Assembly (NCBI GenBank): GCA_019456165.1
Contig: VRUJ01000019.1
Location: 1 to 64,000, forward strand
Source: Chloroflexota bacterium
GTDB taxonomy: Bacteria > Chloroflexota > Anaerolineae > Anaerolineales > UBA11579
Length of the DNA stretch: 64,000 bases
Direction: 5' to 3'
Part shown: positions 16,515-25,521 of the stretch, one piece after another
Position numbering within the stretch: the stretch's first letter is position 1
Layout: every line of letters begins with the position of its first letter
Translations under genes and position numbers: made by a program
The notes under the pieces: generated by a model
Told to the model about the DNA's origin: nothing
The model's database searches: none
What the model saw: the letters and a program-made list of their open reading frames with translations, nothing else

Positions 16515-16535
16515 GTCGGCGTCTTGAACGCCGAC
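16515..16535. repeat. GTCGGCGT inverted repeat, possible interspersed element copy
   Basis: GTCGGCGT (16515-16522) and ACGCCGAC (16528-16535) form a perfect 8-bp stem with a 5-base loop. The string TAGTCGGCGTC (16513-16523) recurs in inverted form inside the structured spacer at 29687-29757, suggesting a dispersed REP- or MITE-like repeat. Two copies only are visible. Confidence 0.4.
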
Positions 16536-16671
16536 ACGCGCGCAACTTCGGGCATCTCCCGGACGCTCTGCCCCGGTTGCGCCAAAAGTGGAAATTATTT
16601 AATTTTCTAAAATCAATATCAATAATCCCAATATCACTATCCCCATCAACACCATCACCTTCTTAATCATA

Positions 16672-16697
16672 TGCTAGATAAATCTAGCACTTTTTTT
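16672..16697 (+). terminator. Intrinsic terminator, plus strand
   Basis: TGCTAGA-TAAA-TCTAGCA (16672-16689) is a perfect 7-bp hairpin followed by C and seven Ts (16691-16697), a textbook rho-independent terminator for plus-strand transcripts. It ends the helicase transcription unit, 300 bases past its stop, and faces the convergent lipoprotein gene. Confidence 0.75.
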
Positions 16698-16703
16698 AAA
16701 TTT

Positions 16704-17849
16704 TTACCACCATCGTGAAACCCATGATTGACCGGCAATAACTCTTTCCAGTTCTTCTGGCACCTGTCCTGATTCAACCCAATCATGCATTAAGCCTTCA
16801 AGCTCGTCCTTGTAAGGCAAGTTCATCGAACAAACTACATCTGTATATAAATCAAAGTATGCTACTGAATCCCAATCGCAAAAATCCCCAATTCCAGGAT
16901 CAAATAAGGGCATATACTTTAAATTAATCTCATTTTGCCAATGCTCTGAATTATTCTCAATAGAATCAACATCATTAGCCATGTGTAAAAAACTTACTGT
17001 TCTATCTGGATTCAAGTACTGCATTGTTATTAAAACTCCAGTCTGATCTTCAAACATCACTTTATAAAAAAAGGGTAAAGCCAATGGCAGTCTATTATTC
17101 ACATCACCATATAAATTCAAATTCCCAAAAACACCGCTATTTATTTGCTCATCACTTATATCTGGCAACACTCCGTCCGATAAATCACTATATTCAAAAC
17201 CAATCATTTCCACCTCATCTGAAAAACTGGGCGCTTCCAGTCTTTCTGCTTCAGCTAATCTACCTGAGGTAACATCATCCGGATAAATCTCTGGCAATAT
17301 ATTTATATTCTCCCCGCTTGTTTCAAACTCAATATCCAGTAATATCTCTCTCCAGCTTCCATCTCTATAAATCCAGCCTACTCTCTCACCAGTATCTATC
17401 AATAAATTTTCTCCCTTTTTAGGCTCAACTTGCAAAACATCCATTGACACTTCTATCTCCTGCCTTTGAGAGTCATTTACTCCATCAAAAGTAGTTGTTT
17501 CCAGCCCAATACTGCCATCCTGATTAACCCTAAATACTTCCTCCCGGGATTCCCCTTCACCTACCTCCACTAACATCGTAGCTATGCCAGTTTCTCTATC
17601 ATAACTTATCTCTTGGTTGTTATCTATCCAAGCCTGCACCTCTGATGGCAAATCAGGAAGTGGGGTAATAGTTGGCGTTGGAGTTAAGGTGGGATGAAGC
17701 GTCGGTGAAGGTGTCGGTGTTTTGGTTGCTGTTGGGATTGGAGTCAAAGTGGCAGTTGAGGGAGACGACTCTGTGGCTTGTGCCGGACTACAGGCTCCCA
17801 ATGCCCAGGCGATTGAGATCACTAACAATAAAAACTTTCTTGAGCGCAA
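16704..17849 (-). CDS. Lipoprotein with Thr/Pro-rich linker, unknown function
   Basis: 381 aa from a TTG at 17849 that has GGGAGG six bases upstream; the open frame extends further, but only through the tRNA gene, so that part is not coding. The signal peptide ends LGAC (C20). Residues 20-75 are a low-complexity Thr/Pro/Ser linker (TPTPSPTLHPTLTPTP), a style common in Chloroflexota surface proteins. The rest is an acidic, probably extracellular domain of about 300 residues with no motif I recognise. The gene is AT-rich compared with the helicase beside it. Confidence 0.7.
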   Translation of the reverse strand: MRSRKFLLLVISIAWALGACSPAQATESSPSTATLTPIPTATKTPTPSPTLHPTLTPTPTITPLPDLPSEVQAWIDNNQEISYDRETGIATMLVEVGEGESREEVFRVNQDGSIGLETTTFDGVNDSQRQEIEVSMDVLQVEPKKGENLLIDTGERVGWIYRDGSWREILLDIEFETSGENINILPEIYPDDVTSGRLAEAERLEAPSFSDEVEMIGFEYSDLSDGVLPDISDEQINSGVFGNLNLYGDVNNRLPLALPFFYKVMFEDQTGVLITMQYLNPDRTVSFLHMANDVDSIENNSEHWQNEINLKYMPLFDPGIGDFCDWDSVAYFDLYTDVVCSMNLPYKDELEGLMHDWVESGQVPEELERVIAGQSWVSRWW

Positions 17850-17982
17850 ATCAAACCTCCCAAACCGAATGAAATCCTTGAGAGTGTAGAATAAATTGTG
17901 TAAATGGATTATCCTATCAGACCCAAAACGAAAGGAATAACCATGACACGCAAAAAGAATACCACATATGGGGTGTTTAAGG

Positions 17983-18055
17983 CGCACCCGCCAGGACTTG
18001 AACCCGGAACCTACTGATTCGAAGTCAGTCGCTCTATCCATTGAGCTACGGGTGC
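17983..18055 (-). tRNA. tRNA-Arg (anticodon UCG)
   Basis: 73 bases fold as a full cloverleaf. The acceptor stem is GCACCCG/CGGGUGC and the D stem GCUC/GAGC. The anticodon stem ACUGA/UCAGU encloses CUUCGAA, giving anticodon UCG, and the T arm is CCGGG-UUCAAGU-CCUGG with one G-U pair. The discriminator is G; CCA is not encoded (CCU follows). It reads CGN arginine codons. Confidence 0.95.
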
Positions 18056-18102
18056 GTATGTACCAATTATACCGCAGAGGGTTTGTTTTTGAAGGTTTTT
18101 TC

Positions 18103-18243
18103 CTATTTTTGGATTGAATAAATTGGAATTATGCTTCCCGGTGTAGTTTGGGTGTTGTTTTCCCAGATAATGTGTGTAACTTTCTCATCCATATTCTCTG
18201 CGAATAGTTTCAGCTCATCCAGCCGATACGTTCTAGAGTTCAT
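18103..18243 (-). CDS. Possible 46-residue protein coupled to the kinase-aminotransferase gene
   Basis: An ATG at 18243 overlaps the last 11 bases of the fusion gene and has AAGG seven bases upstream. It encodes 46 residues (starts [14 protein letters not shown], ends PIPIYSIQK). The composition is protein-like but no family is recognisable. It could be a real coupled small protein, the remnant of a longer gene, or chance. Confidence 0.3.
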   Translation of the reverse strand: MNSRTYRLDELKLFAENMDEKVTHIIWENNTQTTPGSIIPIYSIQK

Positions 18244-20578
18244 CTAACGCCTTTCTCAAAGCCGCAACCAGCCTATCCGCATGTTCCTTCTGAAATACGA
18301 TCGGTGGGCGGATTTTAAGAGTCTGGGCGTGTTCCCCGGTGGTACCAATAAGAACTCCATTTTCGCGCATGTGATTCATGATATTGTCAGCCATTTCTGG
18401 GTCAAGCGCGCCAGCAGAATTAACGATATCCATTCCCTGGAGCAGTCCTGAACCGCGTAATTCACTAAGCATGGGATAATCTTTCTGAACTTCTGCTAAA
18501 CGATCTCTCAGATATTGACCAACTTCAAGCGCATTACGCTGCAACGCTTCCTTTTCGATCACTTCGAGAACAGCCAACCCCGCTGCACAGGATACCGGAT
18601 TGCCTCCGAAAGTATTGAAGTAACCGCTTTCAAGAGCGAGGGCTTCGGCAATCTCAGGGCGGGTTAGCACTGCAGCAAGAGGATGTCCGTTGCCCATTGG
18701 CTTCCCCAAGGTCACTATGTCGGGTATCACATCGTCGAACTGAAAGCCCCAGAAATGCTGGCCGAGGCGTCCGAAACCAGCCTGGACTTCATCAGCCACA
18801 CAAAGCCCCCCAGCGTTGCGTGTCTTTGCGTAGAGCGTATTGAGATAACCTTTCGGAGAGGTGTAAATGCCATCGCTGACGAAACCTGTGTCTAAGATCA
18901 GCATTGCCGGTTGATGCCCTTGCTCGTTTAATGCCATGAGCGCACTACTTAAGCCGGAATCCGGCTTGCGGAAAGTGGAGTCTGAGGTGGGCGCGAATAG
19001 TGTTTGTACGTGCGTTGGCAATTTCTCTTGCGATATTTTTTCGGTGCTAAACTGGGTGGTGGCTGCAGTGCTGCCATGATACGAGAATTTGGTTATCAGA
19101 ACGCCTGTGTTACGTGAAACAATTCTCGACATCTGCCAGGCAAGCTCGTTTGCTTCCGATCCGGAACATACAAACATACACACGCTCAATGGCTCAGGCA
19201 TCCGATTGGTAATTTGCTCCGCCAGCTCAAGAATAAGCCTATGCATATAGCGTGTGCTGGTATTCAGCCGCCGCGCCTGGTTGGCAATTGCATTAACTAC
19301 ATGCGGGTGACAGTGGCCTACCTGGGCGACATTATTGTATGCATCCAGGTAGCGGTTGCCATCATTATCATATAACCAGACACCTTCGCCGCGCACAATA
19401 TGCAGCGGGTGTTTGTAGAACAGGTATGTGCAAGGGCCTAGCAGACTAGCCCTGCGCGAAAGATGCGTTTGAAACGTTTCATTTGCTTCCTTAGGCATCG
19501 CATCTACTTCTTCCAATTCCCATAAACCACAGACCCGGAAGAATTTCCTGGTGACATCAGCTGAATCCTGCGCGCGCCAGGTCTCTAGTGTGAGCCAAAT
19601 CTCTTCGATATCCCCAAAAATGTATTCTCTATTATCCGGGTGGATAGTCACTCGCCATGATGCGATTACTGCCAGCATGGTCAAACGCGCCGCTATCAGG
19701 TCGTAAAGTATACTCAGTTCTGCATCTTCAAGTGGGACCAATTCGTGGTAACCGGTGATAATCTCTGCAGCTTTTCCAACAGGCTCTGAATGACCGACAA
19801 GCATTCGAGCGCTTGTGGTGGCCAAATCAACGATCAGGAGTGTATGAGTCAAATCCCCAAAGTCAATAATACCCACAATGCGCCCGGGATCGTTCTCTGC
19901 CACAAGTATATTATCAGGCACGAAATCATTGTGAACGATCTGCGCGCGTAGTTTTGTTATCAGGGGGAGTACATTCCGATCGAAACGATCCAGGAAGTAG
20001 GTGGCCAATTCGCGATGATTTGCATCATTAACATGGGGCAAATACTGTCTGAGCTTCGAAAAATGTTTCACATCCCATAGCAGTTCATAGTTCGCTGCAG
20101 GGTGAAAGAAACCTCGCAATGCTAGAGCGAGCCGTGCCAGGCATGCTCCCATCGGACGGAGCAGCGCAAGGTCGGTGGGATATTCCATCGGAGGTGCACC
20201 CGGTAAGTAGCTGAGTACGCGTATATAATGTTTTGTGCCATTCTCAGCTTGAACCTGCTCAATAGCCGCCCCGTTCCGCGACAGTAAAACTTTAGGCACA
20301 GATAATTCAGGGTCTACATTGGCGATATATTCCAGTGCTTTGAGTTGCATATCGATGACCGCTGGATCCTCGGCGCTGTTGGCAATTTTTATTACAAATT
20401 GATCCCCGACTTCAGTGCTGATTCGGAAGTTCTGGTCTCGCTCACTATTGAGCGGGAATAGTTTGCCAGTCAGCCCAAATCGCTCGTTAGCGAAATCTTT
20501 TACTTGTTCGATTGTAAAGCTTGGAGATTGGGTCTCCAAAAGGTCGTCTCGATAATTTTCATGTTTCGCGTTAGTCAT
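18233..20578 (-). CDS. Fused APH-type kinase and class III aminotransferase/phospholyase
   Basis: 781 aa from the ATG at 20578 (GGAG eight bases upstream). Residues 1-340 are an aminoglycoside-phosphotransferase-like kinase, with the catalytic segment HNDFVPDN (216-223) and the metal-binding IDFGD (238-242). Residues 370-781 are a PLP class III aminotransferase fold: GSEAN (473-477), DEVQAGFGR (596-604) and Schiff-base lysine K626 (TLGKPMGNG). The same two activities act in sequence in the human hydroxylysine kinase and phosphohydroxylysine or phosphoethanolamine phospholyase pairs. I infer phosphorylation of a hydroxy-amine followed by elimination to an aldehyde. It is divergent from the Lrp regulator at 20834 and so probably controlled by it. 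The substrate (hydroxylysine, ethanolamine, another amino alcohol) is open. Confidence 0.85.
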   Translation of the reverse strand: MTNAKHENYRDDLLETQSPSFTIEQVKDFANERFGLTGKLFPLNSERDQNFRISTEVGDQFVIKIANSAEDPAVIDMQLKALEYIANVDPELSVPKVLLSRNGAAIEQVQAENGTKHYIRVLSYLPGAPPMEYPTDLALLRPMGACLARLALALRGFFHPAANYELLWDVKHFSKLRQYLPHVNDANHRELATYFLDRFDRNVLPLITKLRAQIVHNDFVPDNILVAENDPGRIVGIIDFGDLTHTLLIVDLATTSARMLVGHSEPVGKAAEIITGYHELVPLEDAELSILYDLIAARLTMLAVIASWRVTIHPDNREYIFGDIEEIWLTLETWRAQDSADVTRKFFRVCGLWELEEVDAMPKEANETFQTHLSRRASLLGPCTYLFYKHPLHIVRGEGVWLYDNDGNRYLDAYNNVAQVGHCHPHVVNAIANQARRLNTSTRYMHRLILELAEQITNRMPEPLSVCMFVCSGSEANELAWQMSRIVSRNTGVLITKFSYHGSTAATTQFSTEKISQEKLPTHVQTLFAPTSDSTFRKPDSGLSSALMALNEQGHQPAMLILDTGFVSDGIYTSPKGYLNTLYAKTRNAGGLCVADEVQAGFGRLGQHFWGFQFDDVIPDIVTLGKPMGNGHPLAAVLTRPEIAEALALESGYFNTFGGNPVSCAAGLAVLEVIEKEALQRNALEVGQYLRDRLAEVQKDYPMLSELRGSGLLQGMDIVNSAGALDPEMADNIMNHMRENGVLIGTTGEHAQTLKIRPPIVFQKEHADRLVAALRKALDEL

Positions 20579-20775
20579 CCAAAATCTCCAATTAGTAAAG
20601 ATGTCAGCTAGCAAATTCTAGTACAGTCTTGGAATAGCCGGTAACCTCCCTATCATAACCTTAATTTGCGCTTAATAATTAAATTTGTACGTCCACTAAC
20701 AACTCATTGCCCCAAAGTGCTGATTCGTCATAATTATATGAATATTATTGCCGTTTTGTTGTTTTTTTCTTGTAT

Positions 20776-20819
20776 ATTATGCCGTATTGTGATATATTAT
20801 TCGCAAATTATGCAATATT
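20776..20819 (+). promoter_or_regulatory. Direct repeat upstream of the Lrp gene
   Basis: ATTATGCCGTATT (20776-20788) and ATTATGCAATATT (20807-20819) match at 11 of 13 bases and are 31 bases apart, about three helical turns. They lie in the AT-rich spacer between the divergent Lrp and kinase-aminotransferase genes and just before the Lrp start. This is the arrangement expected for binding by an Lrp octamer and for autoregulation. Confidence 0.45.
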
Positions 20820-20833
20820 AGTATATAGGTAAA

Positions 20834-21325
20834 ATGGATTATCAAGAGCTTAGCTTTCAGGCAAATATTGATGATATAGATTTACAGATCATCAAAATAT
20901 TGAACAAGGATGGGAGGACTCCATTTGCGCAGATCGCGAAACAATTGGAGGTCTCTACTGGAATGATACGCCAGCGTTACCATCGCCTTGTTCGAGATGG
21001 CGCTCTTCAGATTGTGGCTGTTACTAATCCTTTGCTCTTGGGTTATTCCACAATGGCAAATATTGGGGTAAAGGTAGACGTTAACCGTTTAGAAGAAATT
21101 GCAGAACAGATTGCATCTTTTGAAGAAGTTGTTTACCTGGTTCTGTTAACTGGCAGTTATGATCTACACATTGAAGTCGTATGTCGGGATAAAGCTCACC
21201 TTTTGAATTTTCTTACGGAAAAACTGCACTCCGTAGAGGGCATCCGAGATACTGAAACTTTTATTTACCTGCGTATTGCCAAGGAGGTTTACTCCTGGGC
21301 AGGAAATATGAGTGTCAATAAATAA
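20834..21325 (+). CDS. Lrp/AsnC-family transcriptional regulator
   Basis: 163 aa. The N-terminal HTH (about residues 13-62: DDIDLQIIKILNKDGRTPF) is followed by a RAM/AsnC ligand-binding domain (about 80-155), the standard layout of feast/famine regulators that sense amino acids. Its position at the head of a plus-strand catabolic run and opposite the kinase-aminotransferase fusion makes it the likely local regulator. Family members usually activate degradation genes when their amino acid substrate is present. Confidence 0.9.
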   Translation: MDYQELSFQANIDDIDLQIIKILNKDGRTPFAQIAKQLEVSTGMIRQRYHRLVRDGALQIVAVTNPLLLGYSTMANIGVKVDVNRLEEIAEQIASFEEVVYLVLLTGSYDLHIEVVCRDKAHLLNFLTEKLHSVEGIRDTETFIYLRIAKEVYSWAGNMSVNK

Positions 21326-21477
21326 CTGCAAGAAGAAACAAAAGGAAGTGGAGCCTTGGATTCAAAGAACACCAAAGATCTTCGTATCGTAGAAAAAAAA
21401 TTACTATAAACCAGTAGTTGCGTTACGCTTTGATGAATATCTCAGTTTGGAATTAAAGCAGAATAGAGCATAGATCT

Positions 21478-22935
21478 ATGAATAAAATGTATATCAATGG
21501 AGAGTTTTCATCAGGTCACGCTAAAGAAGCTATTCCTGTAATTGATCCAGCCACAGAAGAAGTGATTTCTGAGGTACCTCAAGGTATTGAGAAAGATTCT
21601 CTCAACGCTGTGGCCGCCGCCAAATCCGCGTTTGATATCTGGCAGAAAATGCCCGCAAACGAACGGGCAGAGGCTCTCCATCTGGTGGCCACAAAAATCC
21701 GTGATCATCATGACGAATTAGTTAAGCTGCTCATTAGAGAAGAAGGGAAACCAATCCCCGAATCCGATGAAGAGCTGTGGTGGGTGGAAGAAACCTTTGA
21801 TTACTACGCGGAGATTGCACGTCATGATCGAGGGTATGTAATTCCCCCAGGCGATCCTGACCAATTCAATTTCGTGTTGAAAGAGCCGTGGGGTGTGGTT
21901 GGTTGTATTGTCCCTTGGAATTTTCCCCTGCTCTTATTAGCCTGGAAAATTGCACCAGCGCTTGCTGCCGGAAATACTGTCGTTATCAAACCTTCCGAGT
22001 TGACGCCGCTCTCAACTCTGCGAATGGTAGAAGTCGCCTGCGCTCATCTGCCGCCTGGCGTTATTAACGTCGTGACCGGTTATGGCCCAGAGGTTGCCGA
22101 GCCGTGGGTAACTCACCCAGATGTCAGAATGATCGCATTCACTGGCTCTCTAGCAGTGGGACAGCGTATCGCTGGGCTGGCGGCACCGATGATGAAAAAA
22201 TTACACCTTGAGCTAGGTGGAAAAGACCCAATGGTGATTGCCCCAGATGTTGATTTAGATATCGCAGTGAGTGGGCTGGCTTATTCTGCTCTCTTGAACA
22301 CAGGCCAGGTGTGCACAAGCACGGAACGAGTTTACGTTCACGAGAGCATATTCACACACTTCAGTGAGAAATTAGTTGATTTTGTCGGGAAATTACGTTT
22401 GGGCAATGGGTTGGATGAAAATACTGATCTCGGTCCAATGATCCGGGATCGCTTCCGAAAAAAAGTTGAAGACCATGTAAAAGATGCAGTTGAAGCTGGA
22501 GCCAAGGTACTTATCGGTGGCGACTGCCCTGCAGAGCTTGAGCGTGGTTTCTTTCTCAAGCCTGCTGTTATTGTGGACGTCGACCATTCCATGCGCATAA
22601 TGCGAGATGAGACTTTTGGCCCGGTTATCCCCCTGATGGCTTACCGTGACTTCGATGAAGCCATCCAGCTCGTTAATGACAACAAGTATGGTTTGGGCGC
22701 TTGCCTCATGACCCAGGACGCGAAACTGGTCAAGCGCTACTTTGAGGAAGTGCATGCCGGTACCATCTGGATAAACGATCCACTCACCGATAACTTTGCC
22801 GGTCCGTTTGGCGGGATGAAGATGAGCGGTTTAGGGCGAGAGTTGGGCCAGGAAGGTTATGATGAATTTTGCCAGGTGAAACATGTTCATTGGGACATTG
22901 AAGGTAAATTTAAAGATTATTGGTATCCATATTAA
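21478..22935 (+). CDS. NAD(P)-dependent aldehyde dehydrogenase
   Basis: 485 aa, the usual length. Motifs: VPWNFP (146-151), FTGSLAVGQR (221-230), general base E245 (LELGGKDP) and nucleophile C279 (NTGQVCTS). It oxidises an aldehyde to the acid. Betaine-aldehyde and aminobutyraldehyde dehydrogenases are the closest in style, but specificity cannot be read from the motifs. It is the first structural gene after the Lrp regulator and may oxidise the aldehyde released by the neighbouring phospholyase or aminotransferases. The ribosome binding site at 21478 is weak; an ATG at 21487 is possible. Confidence 0.88.
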   Translation: MNKMYINGEFSSGHAKEAIPVIDPATEEVISEVPQGIEKDSLNAVAAAKSAFDIWQKMPANERAEALHLVATKIRDHHDELVKLLIREEGKPIPESDEELWWVEETFDYYAEIARHDRGYVIPPGDPDQFNFVLKEPWGVVGCIVPWNFPLLLLAWKIAPALAAGNTVVIKPSELTPLSTLRMVEVACAHLPPGVINVVTGYGPEVAEPWVTHPDVRMIAFTGSLAVGQRIAGLAAPMMKKLHLELGGKDPMVIAPDVDLDIAVSGLAYSALLNTGQVCTSTERVYVHESIFTHFSEKLVDFVGKLRLGNGLDENTDLGPMIRDRFRKKVEDHVKDAVEAGAKVLIGGDCPAELERGFFLKPAVIVDVDHSMRIMRDETFGPVIPLMAYRDFDEAIQLVNDNKYGLGACLMTQDAKLVKRYFEEVHAGTIWINDPLTDNFAGPFGGMKMSGLGRELGQEGYDEFCQVKHVHWDIEGKFKDYWYPY

Positions 22936-23025
22936 TGGAAATTTATACAGCAATGAATAACGTTCCCAAATACCAAAGAAAAGCAAAAAGGATATATAAA
23001 AACCGTTAATTGGAGGAATACATTT

Positions 23026-24021
23026 ATGCCCACACCGAAAGAAATTCTTTATCTCACCGAGAGCGATGTCCAACAAACACTGACTGTGGCAGAAGCTGTC
23101 GACCTGGCCGAGAAAGGCATCAAAGCAGATGCGGCTGGTCAGGTAAATGGTGATAAGTTCTATATGGACGTCAATCAGGACGGCTTCATCAAACCATTCT
23201 CAGGTTATTTAGCTGGGGAGGAGTTTGCCTTTGTCAAAACATTCAGCTACTTTCCAGACAACCCTGAAAAAATCAACAGACCCACCACTTCTTCAATGGT
23301 CATCCTTTTCGAGGCTGCTAGCGGGCTTCCGGCCTGCATCATGGAAGGTGGCTGGGTGACGGGCTTGAAGACCGCTGCCTCCACAGCCATAACCACTGCA
23401 TATCTGGCGCGTCCAGATTCGGACACGGTCACCATTTTCGGAGCTGGAAACCTGGGCCGGATGCACCTGCGCGCCCTAGCTGAACGCTTCACTATCAAAC
23501 AAGCCTTTTTCGTGGACATCCTGCCCGAAGCAGCGGAAAATTGTGCCGCTGAACTTGAAAAAGAATTGAGTTTCCCTGTAGAAGCGATCAGTCTAGAAAA
23601 CCGAGAGAGCGCCGTAAGAAAATCTGATGTCATCTTCACCGTCACCACGGGAAGTCAGGCCCTTGTTGAGCTTGATTGGTTGAAACCTGGGGTTTTCATC
23701 GCCCGCTTAGGTTCATACCAGGAAGTGGCGCTGGATGTCATTACCGAGGCAAACAAAGTCATAGTTGACAGTTGGAAATACGTTAGCCCGCGTATCCCTG
23801 AGATAATCCAATTAATCCAGGAAGAACGTTTTAGTCGAGAGCAGGTATACGCAGAATGGCCCGAAATTGTGGGCGGGAAAATACCGGGTCGAGAATCTCC
23901 AGAAGAAATCATTGTTTACATCGCCTTGGGCATTTGGGGCGAATATGCTGCCATTCTCCCAGAGGCTTTCCGCAAGGCAGAATCTTTGGGCTTAGGCATG
24001 AGATTGCCTTCTTCAGGCTAA
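23026..24021 (+). CDS. Ornithine cyclodeaminase/mu-crystallin family protein
   Basis: 331 aa with a strong GGAGG ribosome binding site. The Rossmann motif GAGNLG (139-144) and the conserved substrate lysine K71 (FVKTFSYFP) are visible. Members include ornithine cyclodeaminase, alanine dehydrogenase, ketimine reductase and dehydrogenases for N-methylated or opine-like amino acids. With aminotransferases and a saccharopine-dehydrogenase-like gene beside it, a dehydrogenase or ketimine reductase role in amino acid breakdown is likely. Confidence 0.87.
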   Translation: MPTPKEILYLTESDVQQTLTVAEAVDLAEKGIKADAAGQVNGDKFYMDVNQDGFIKPFSGYLAGEEFAFVKTFSYFPDNPEKINRPTTSSMVILFEAASGLPACIMEGGWVTGLKTAASTAITTAYLARPDSDTVTIFGAGNLGRMHLRALAERFTIKQAFFVDILPEAAENCAAELEKELSFPVEAISLENRESAVRKSDVIFTVTTGSQALVELDWLKPGVFIARLGSYQEVALDVITEANKVIVDSWKYVSPRIPEIIQLIQEERFSREQVYAEWPEIVGGKIPGRESPEEIIVYIALGIWGEYAAILPEAFRKAESLGLGMRLPSSG

Positions 24022-24083
24022 TAAATAATTGCAGCGGAGGCACTCATAGGTCGAATTAAATCTATTATTTAGAGGAGATCGTA

Positions 24084-25400
24084 ATGAAATTACAAGGACC
24101 AAAGACCAAATCACTTTTTCAAAAAGCGAAAGCTGTTATTCCTTATGGCGTCAATTCAAACTTTCGGTATTGGGGCGAAGATAACACATTAATCATTGAT
24201 CGCGGTGAGGGGACTTACGTTTGGGATCTGGATGGAAATCGTTATATTGATTACCGTCTTGCCTTTGGGCCGATTATTTTGGGGCATGCTTATCCCGCAG
24301 TAGTCGAACGCGTCCAAGAAGCAATCCAAGGTGGCACTCTCTTCGCCTGGACCACGCCTTATGAGGTCGACCTGTGCGAGCGTATCACTCAAATGTGTAA
24401 TGTAGAGAAGGTGCGTTTAACGAATTCAGGTACAGAGGCATGTATGTATGCCTTGCGCATAGCGAGAGCTCACACGGGAAGAGAAAAGTTCATCAAGTTT
24501 GAAGGACAATATCATGGGATGGTCGATTACTTTGTGTATTCCACTGCATCCTCAAATCTCGGCGATCTAGGTTCCAAGCGCAGCCCAATCAATTCACCGA
24601 CAACTTCAGGTGTACCCAAAGCGATAAACCAATATGTCATCAATCTGCCTTTTAACGACATTGAACGTTTAGAGGAAACCGTTAGGGCAAAGTGGGGGGA
24701 CATAGCAGCTATCTTCGTTGAGCCTTTGCTCGGTAATGCTGCCAGCATCATGCCTCAGCCTGGCTTCCTAGAGATAATTCGCGAGCTTTGTGATGAATAT
24801 GGCATTATGCTAGTTTTCGACGAGGTGAAGACTGGCTTTAGGATCGCCAACGGTGGTGCCCAGGAGTTCTTCAATGTCCAGGCTGACCTGGTGACGTATG
24901 CAAAATCATTAGGTAATGGCTTTCCCATCGCTGCCATAGCAGGGAAAAACGAGGTCATGATGACCATTGAGCCTGGTGCAATGGCCCACAGCGGAACATA
25001 TTCTGGGAACGTCGTTGGCACAGCGGCTGCAATTGCGACCTTAGAAACACTTGAAAAGGAACCTGTCATCAAAACAATCAATAAAGTGGGGACGAAACTA
25101 ATGACAGGAATAGATGAGATCTTGACAGAAGCTGGCATCCCACACGTTCTCACCGGAGTTCCAACCATGTTTGGGCTGATCTTAGGCGAAGACCAAAAAC
25201 CTCATGATTTCAGAGAATATTTTAAAGGGGATGGTGAACTTTACGAAGCGATTGCTATGGAATTAATAAAAAGGGGTGTGCAGCCAGATGCAGATGGGCG
25301 CGAACCTTGGTTTCTATGCTACTCTTTGAGTGATGAGGATGTTAGTGAAACCCTAAATGTGTTCAACGATTCCGTAAAAGCTGTAAAGGATACACGCTAG
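24084..25400 (+). CDS. Class III aminotransferase, glutamate-1-semialdehyde aminomutase-like
   Basis: 438 aa. PLP features: NSGTEA (114-119), FDEVKTGFR (245-253) and Schiff-base lysine K274 (TYAKSLGNGFP). The sequence is nearest in style to HemL-type aminomutases, but the catabolic context and the lack of any heme gene nearby argue for a different amino substrate. It has an AGAGGAG ribosome binding site. It probably shifts or transfers an amino group in the same pathway as its neighbours. Confidence 0.85.
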   Translation: MKLQGPKTKSLFQKAKAVIPYGVNSNFRYWGEDNTLIIDRGEGTYVWDLDGNRYIDYRLAFGPIILGHAYPAVVERVQEAIQGGTLFAWTTPYEVDLCERITQMCNVEKVRLTNSGTEACMYALRIARAHTGREKFIKFEGQYHGMVDYFVYSTASSNLGDLGSKRSPINSPTTSGVPKAINQYVINLPFNDIERLEETVRAKWGDIAAIFVEPLLGNAASIMPQPGFLEIIRELCDEYGIMLVFDEVKTGFRIANGGAQEFFNVQADLVTYAKSLGNGFPIAAIAGKNEVMMTIEPGAMAHSGTYSGNVVGTAAAIATLETLEKEPVIKTINKVGTKLMTGIDEILTEAGIPHVLTGVPTMFGLILGEDQKPHDFREYFKGDGELYEAIAMELIKRGVQPDADGREPWFLCYSLSDEDVSETLNVFNDSVKAVKDTR

Positions 25401-25450
25401 TTTCAAGTTTCAAGGTCTCGTATTTAGTTTTTGCGTATTATTTGCCTTTC

Positions 25451-25464
25451 AGACCTTCAGGTCT
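25451..25464. promoter_or_regulatory. Palindrome AGACC-TTCA-GGTCT
   Basis: A 14-bp inverted repeat with further imperfect pairing (TGCC before, GGCA after) in the 121-base spacer between two catabolic genes. It could be a small RNA hairpin or an operator. The same AGACC/GGTCT half-sites occur at 10455-10466. Confidence 0.3.
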
Positions 25465-25521
25465 TGGCAAGATAATTGAAAAATTTGAAATAACTACACA
25501 TTATGCTATGAGGAGAAATCT

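Larger units (their letters stand above)
16366..16703. other. Non-coding stretch with several hairpins
   Basis: No convincing gene. It holds a 12-bp palindrome AATTGTACAATT (16394-16405), a GAGTCC-TAT-GGACTC hairpin (16466-16480), the GTCGGCGT hairpin described separately and a terminator at 16672. A 71-codon open frame at 16451-16666 lacks a ribosome binding site and resembles no protein. Confidence 0.5.

Noticed and set aside
16451-16666. 71-codon plus-strand ORF after the helicase
   Set aside because: It overlaps hairpins and has neither a ribosome binding site nor a protein-like composition.
17850-18041. N-terminal extension of the 381 aa lipoprotein
   Set aside because: The extra codons read through the tRNA-Arg gene, and the TTG at 17849 has a good ribosome binding site directly before the signal peptide.
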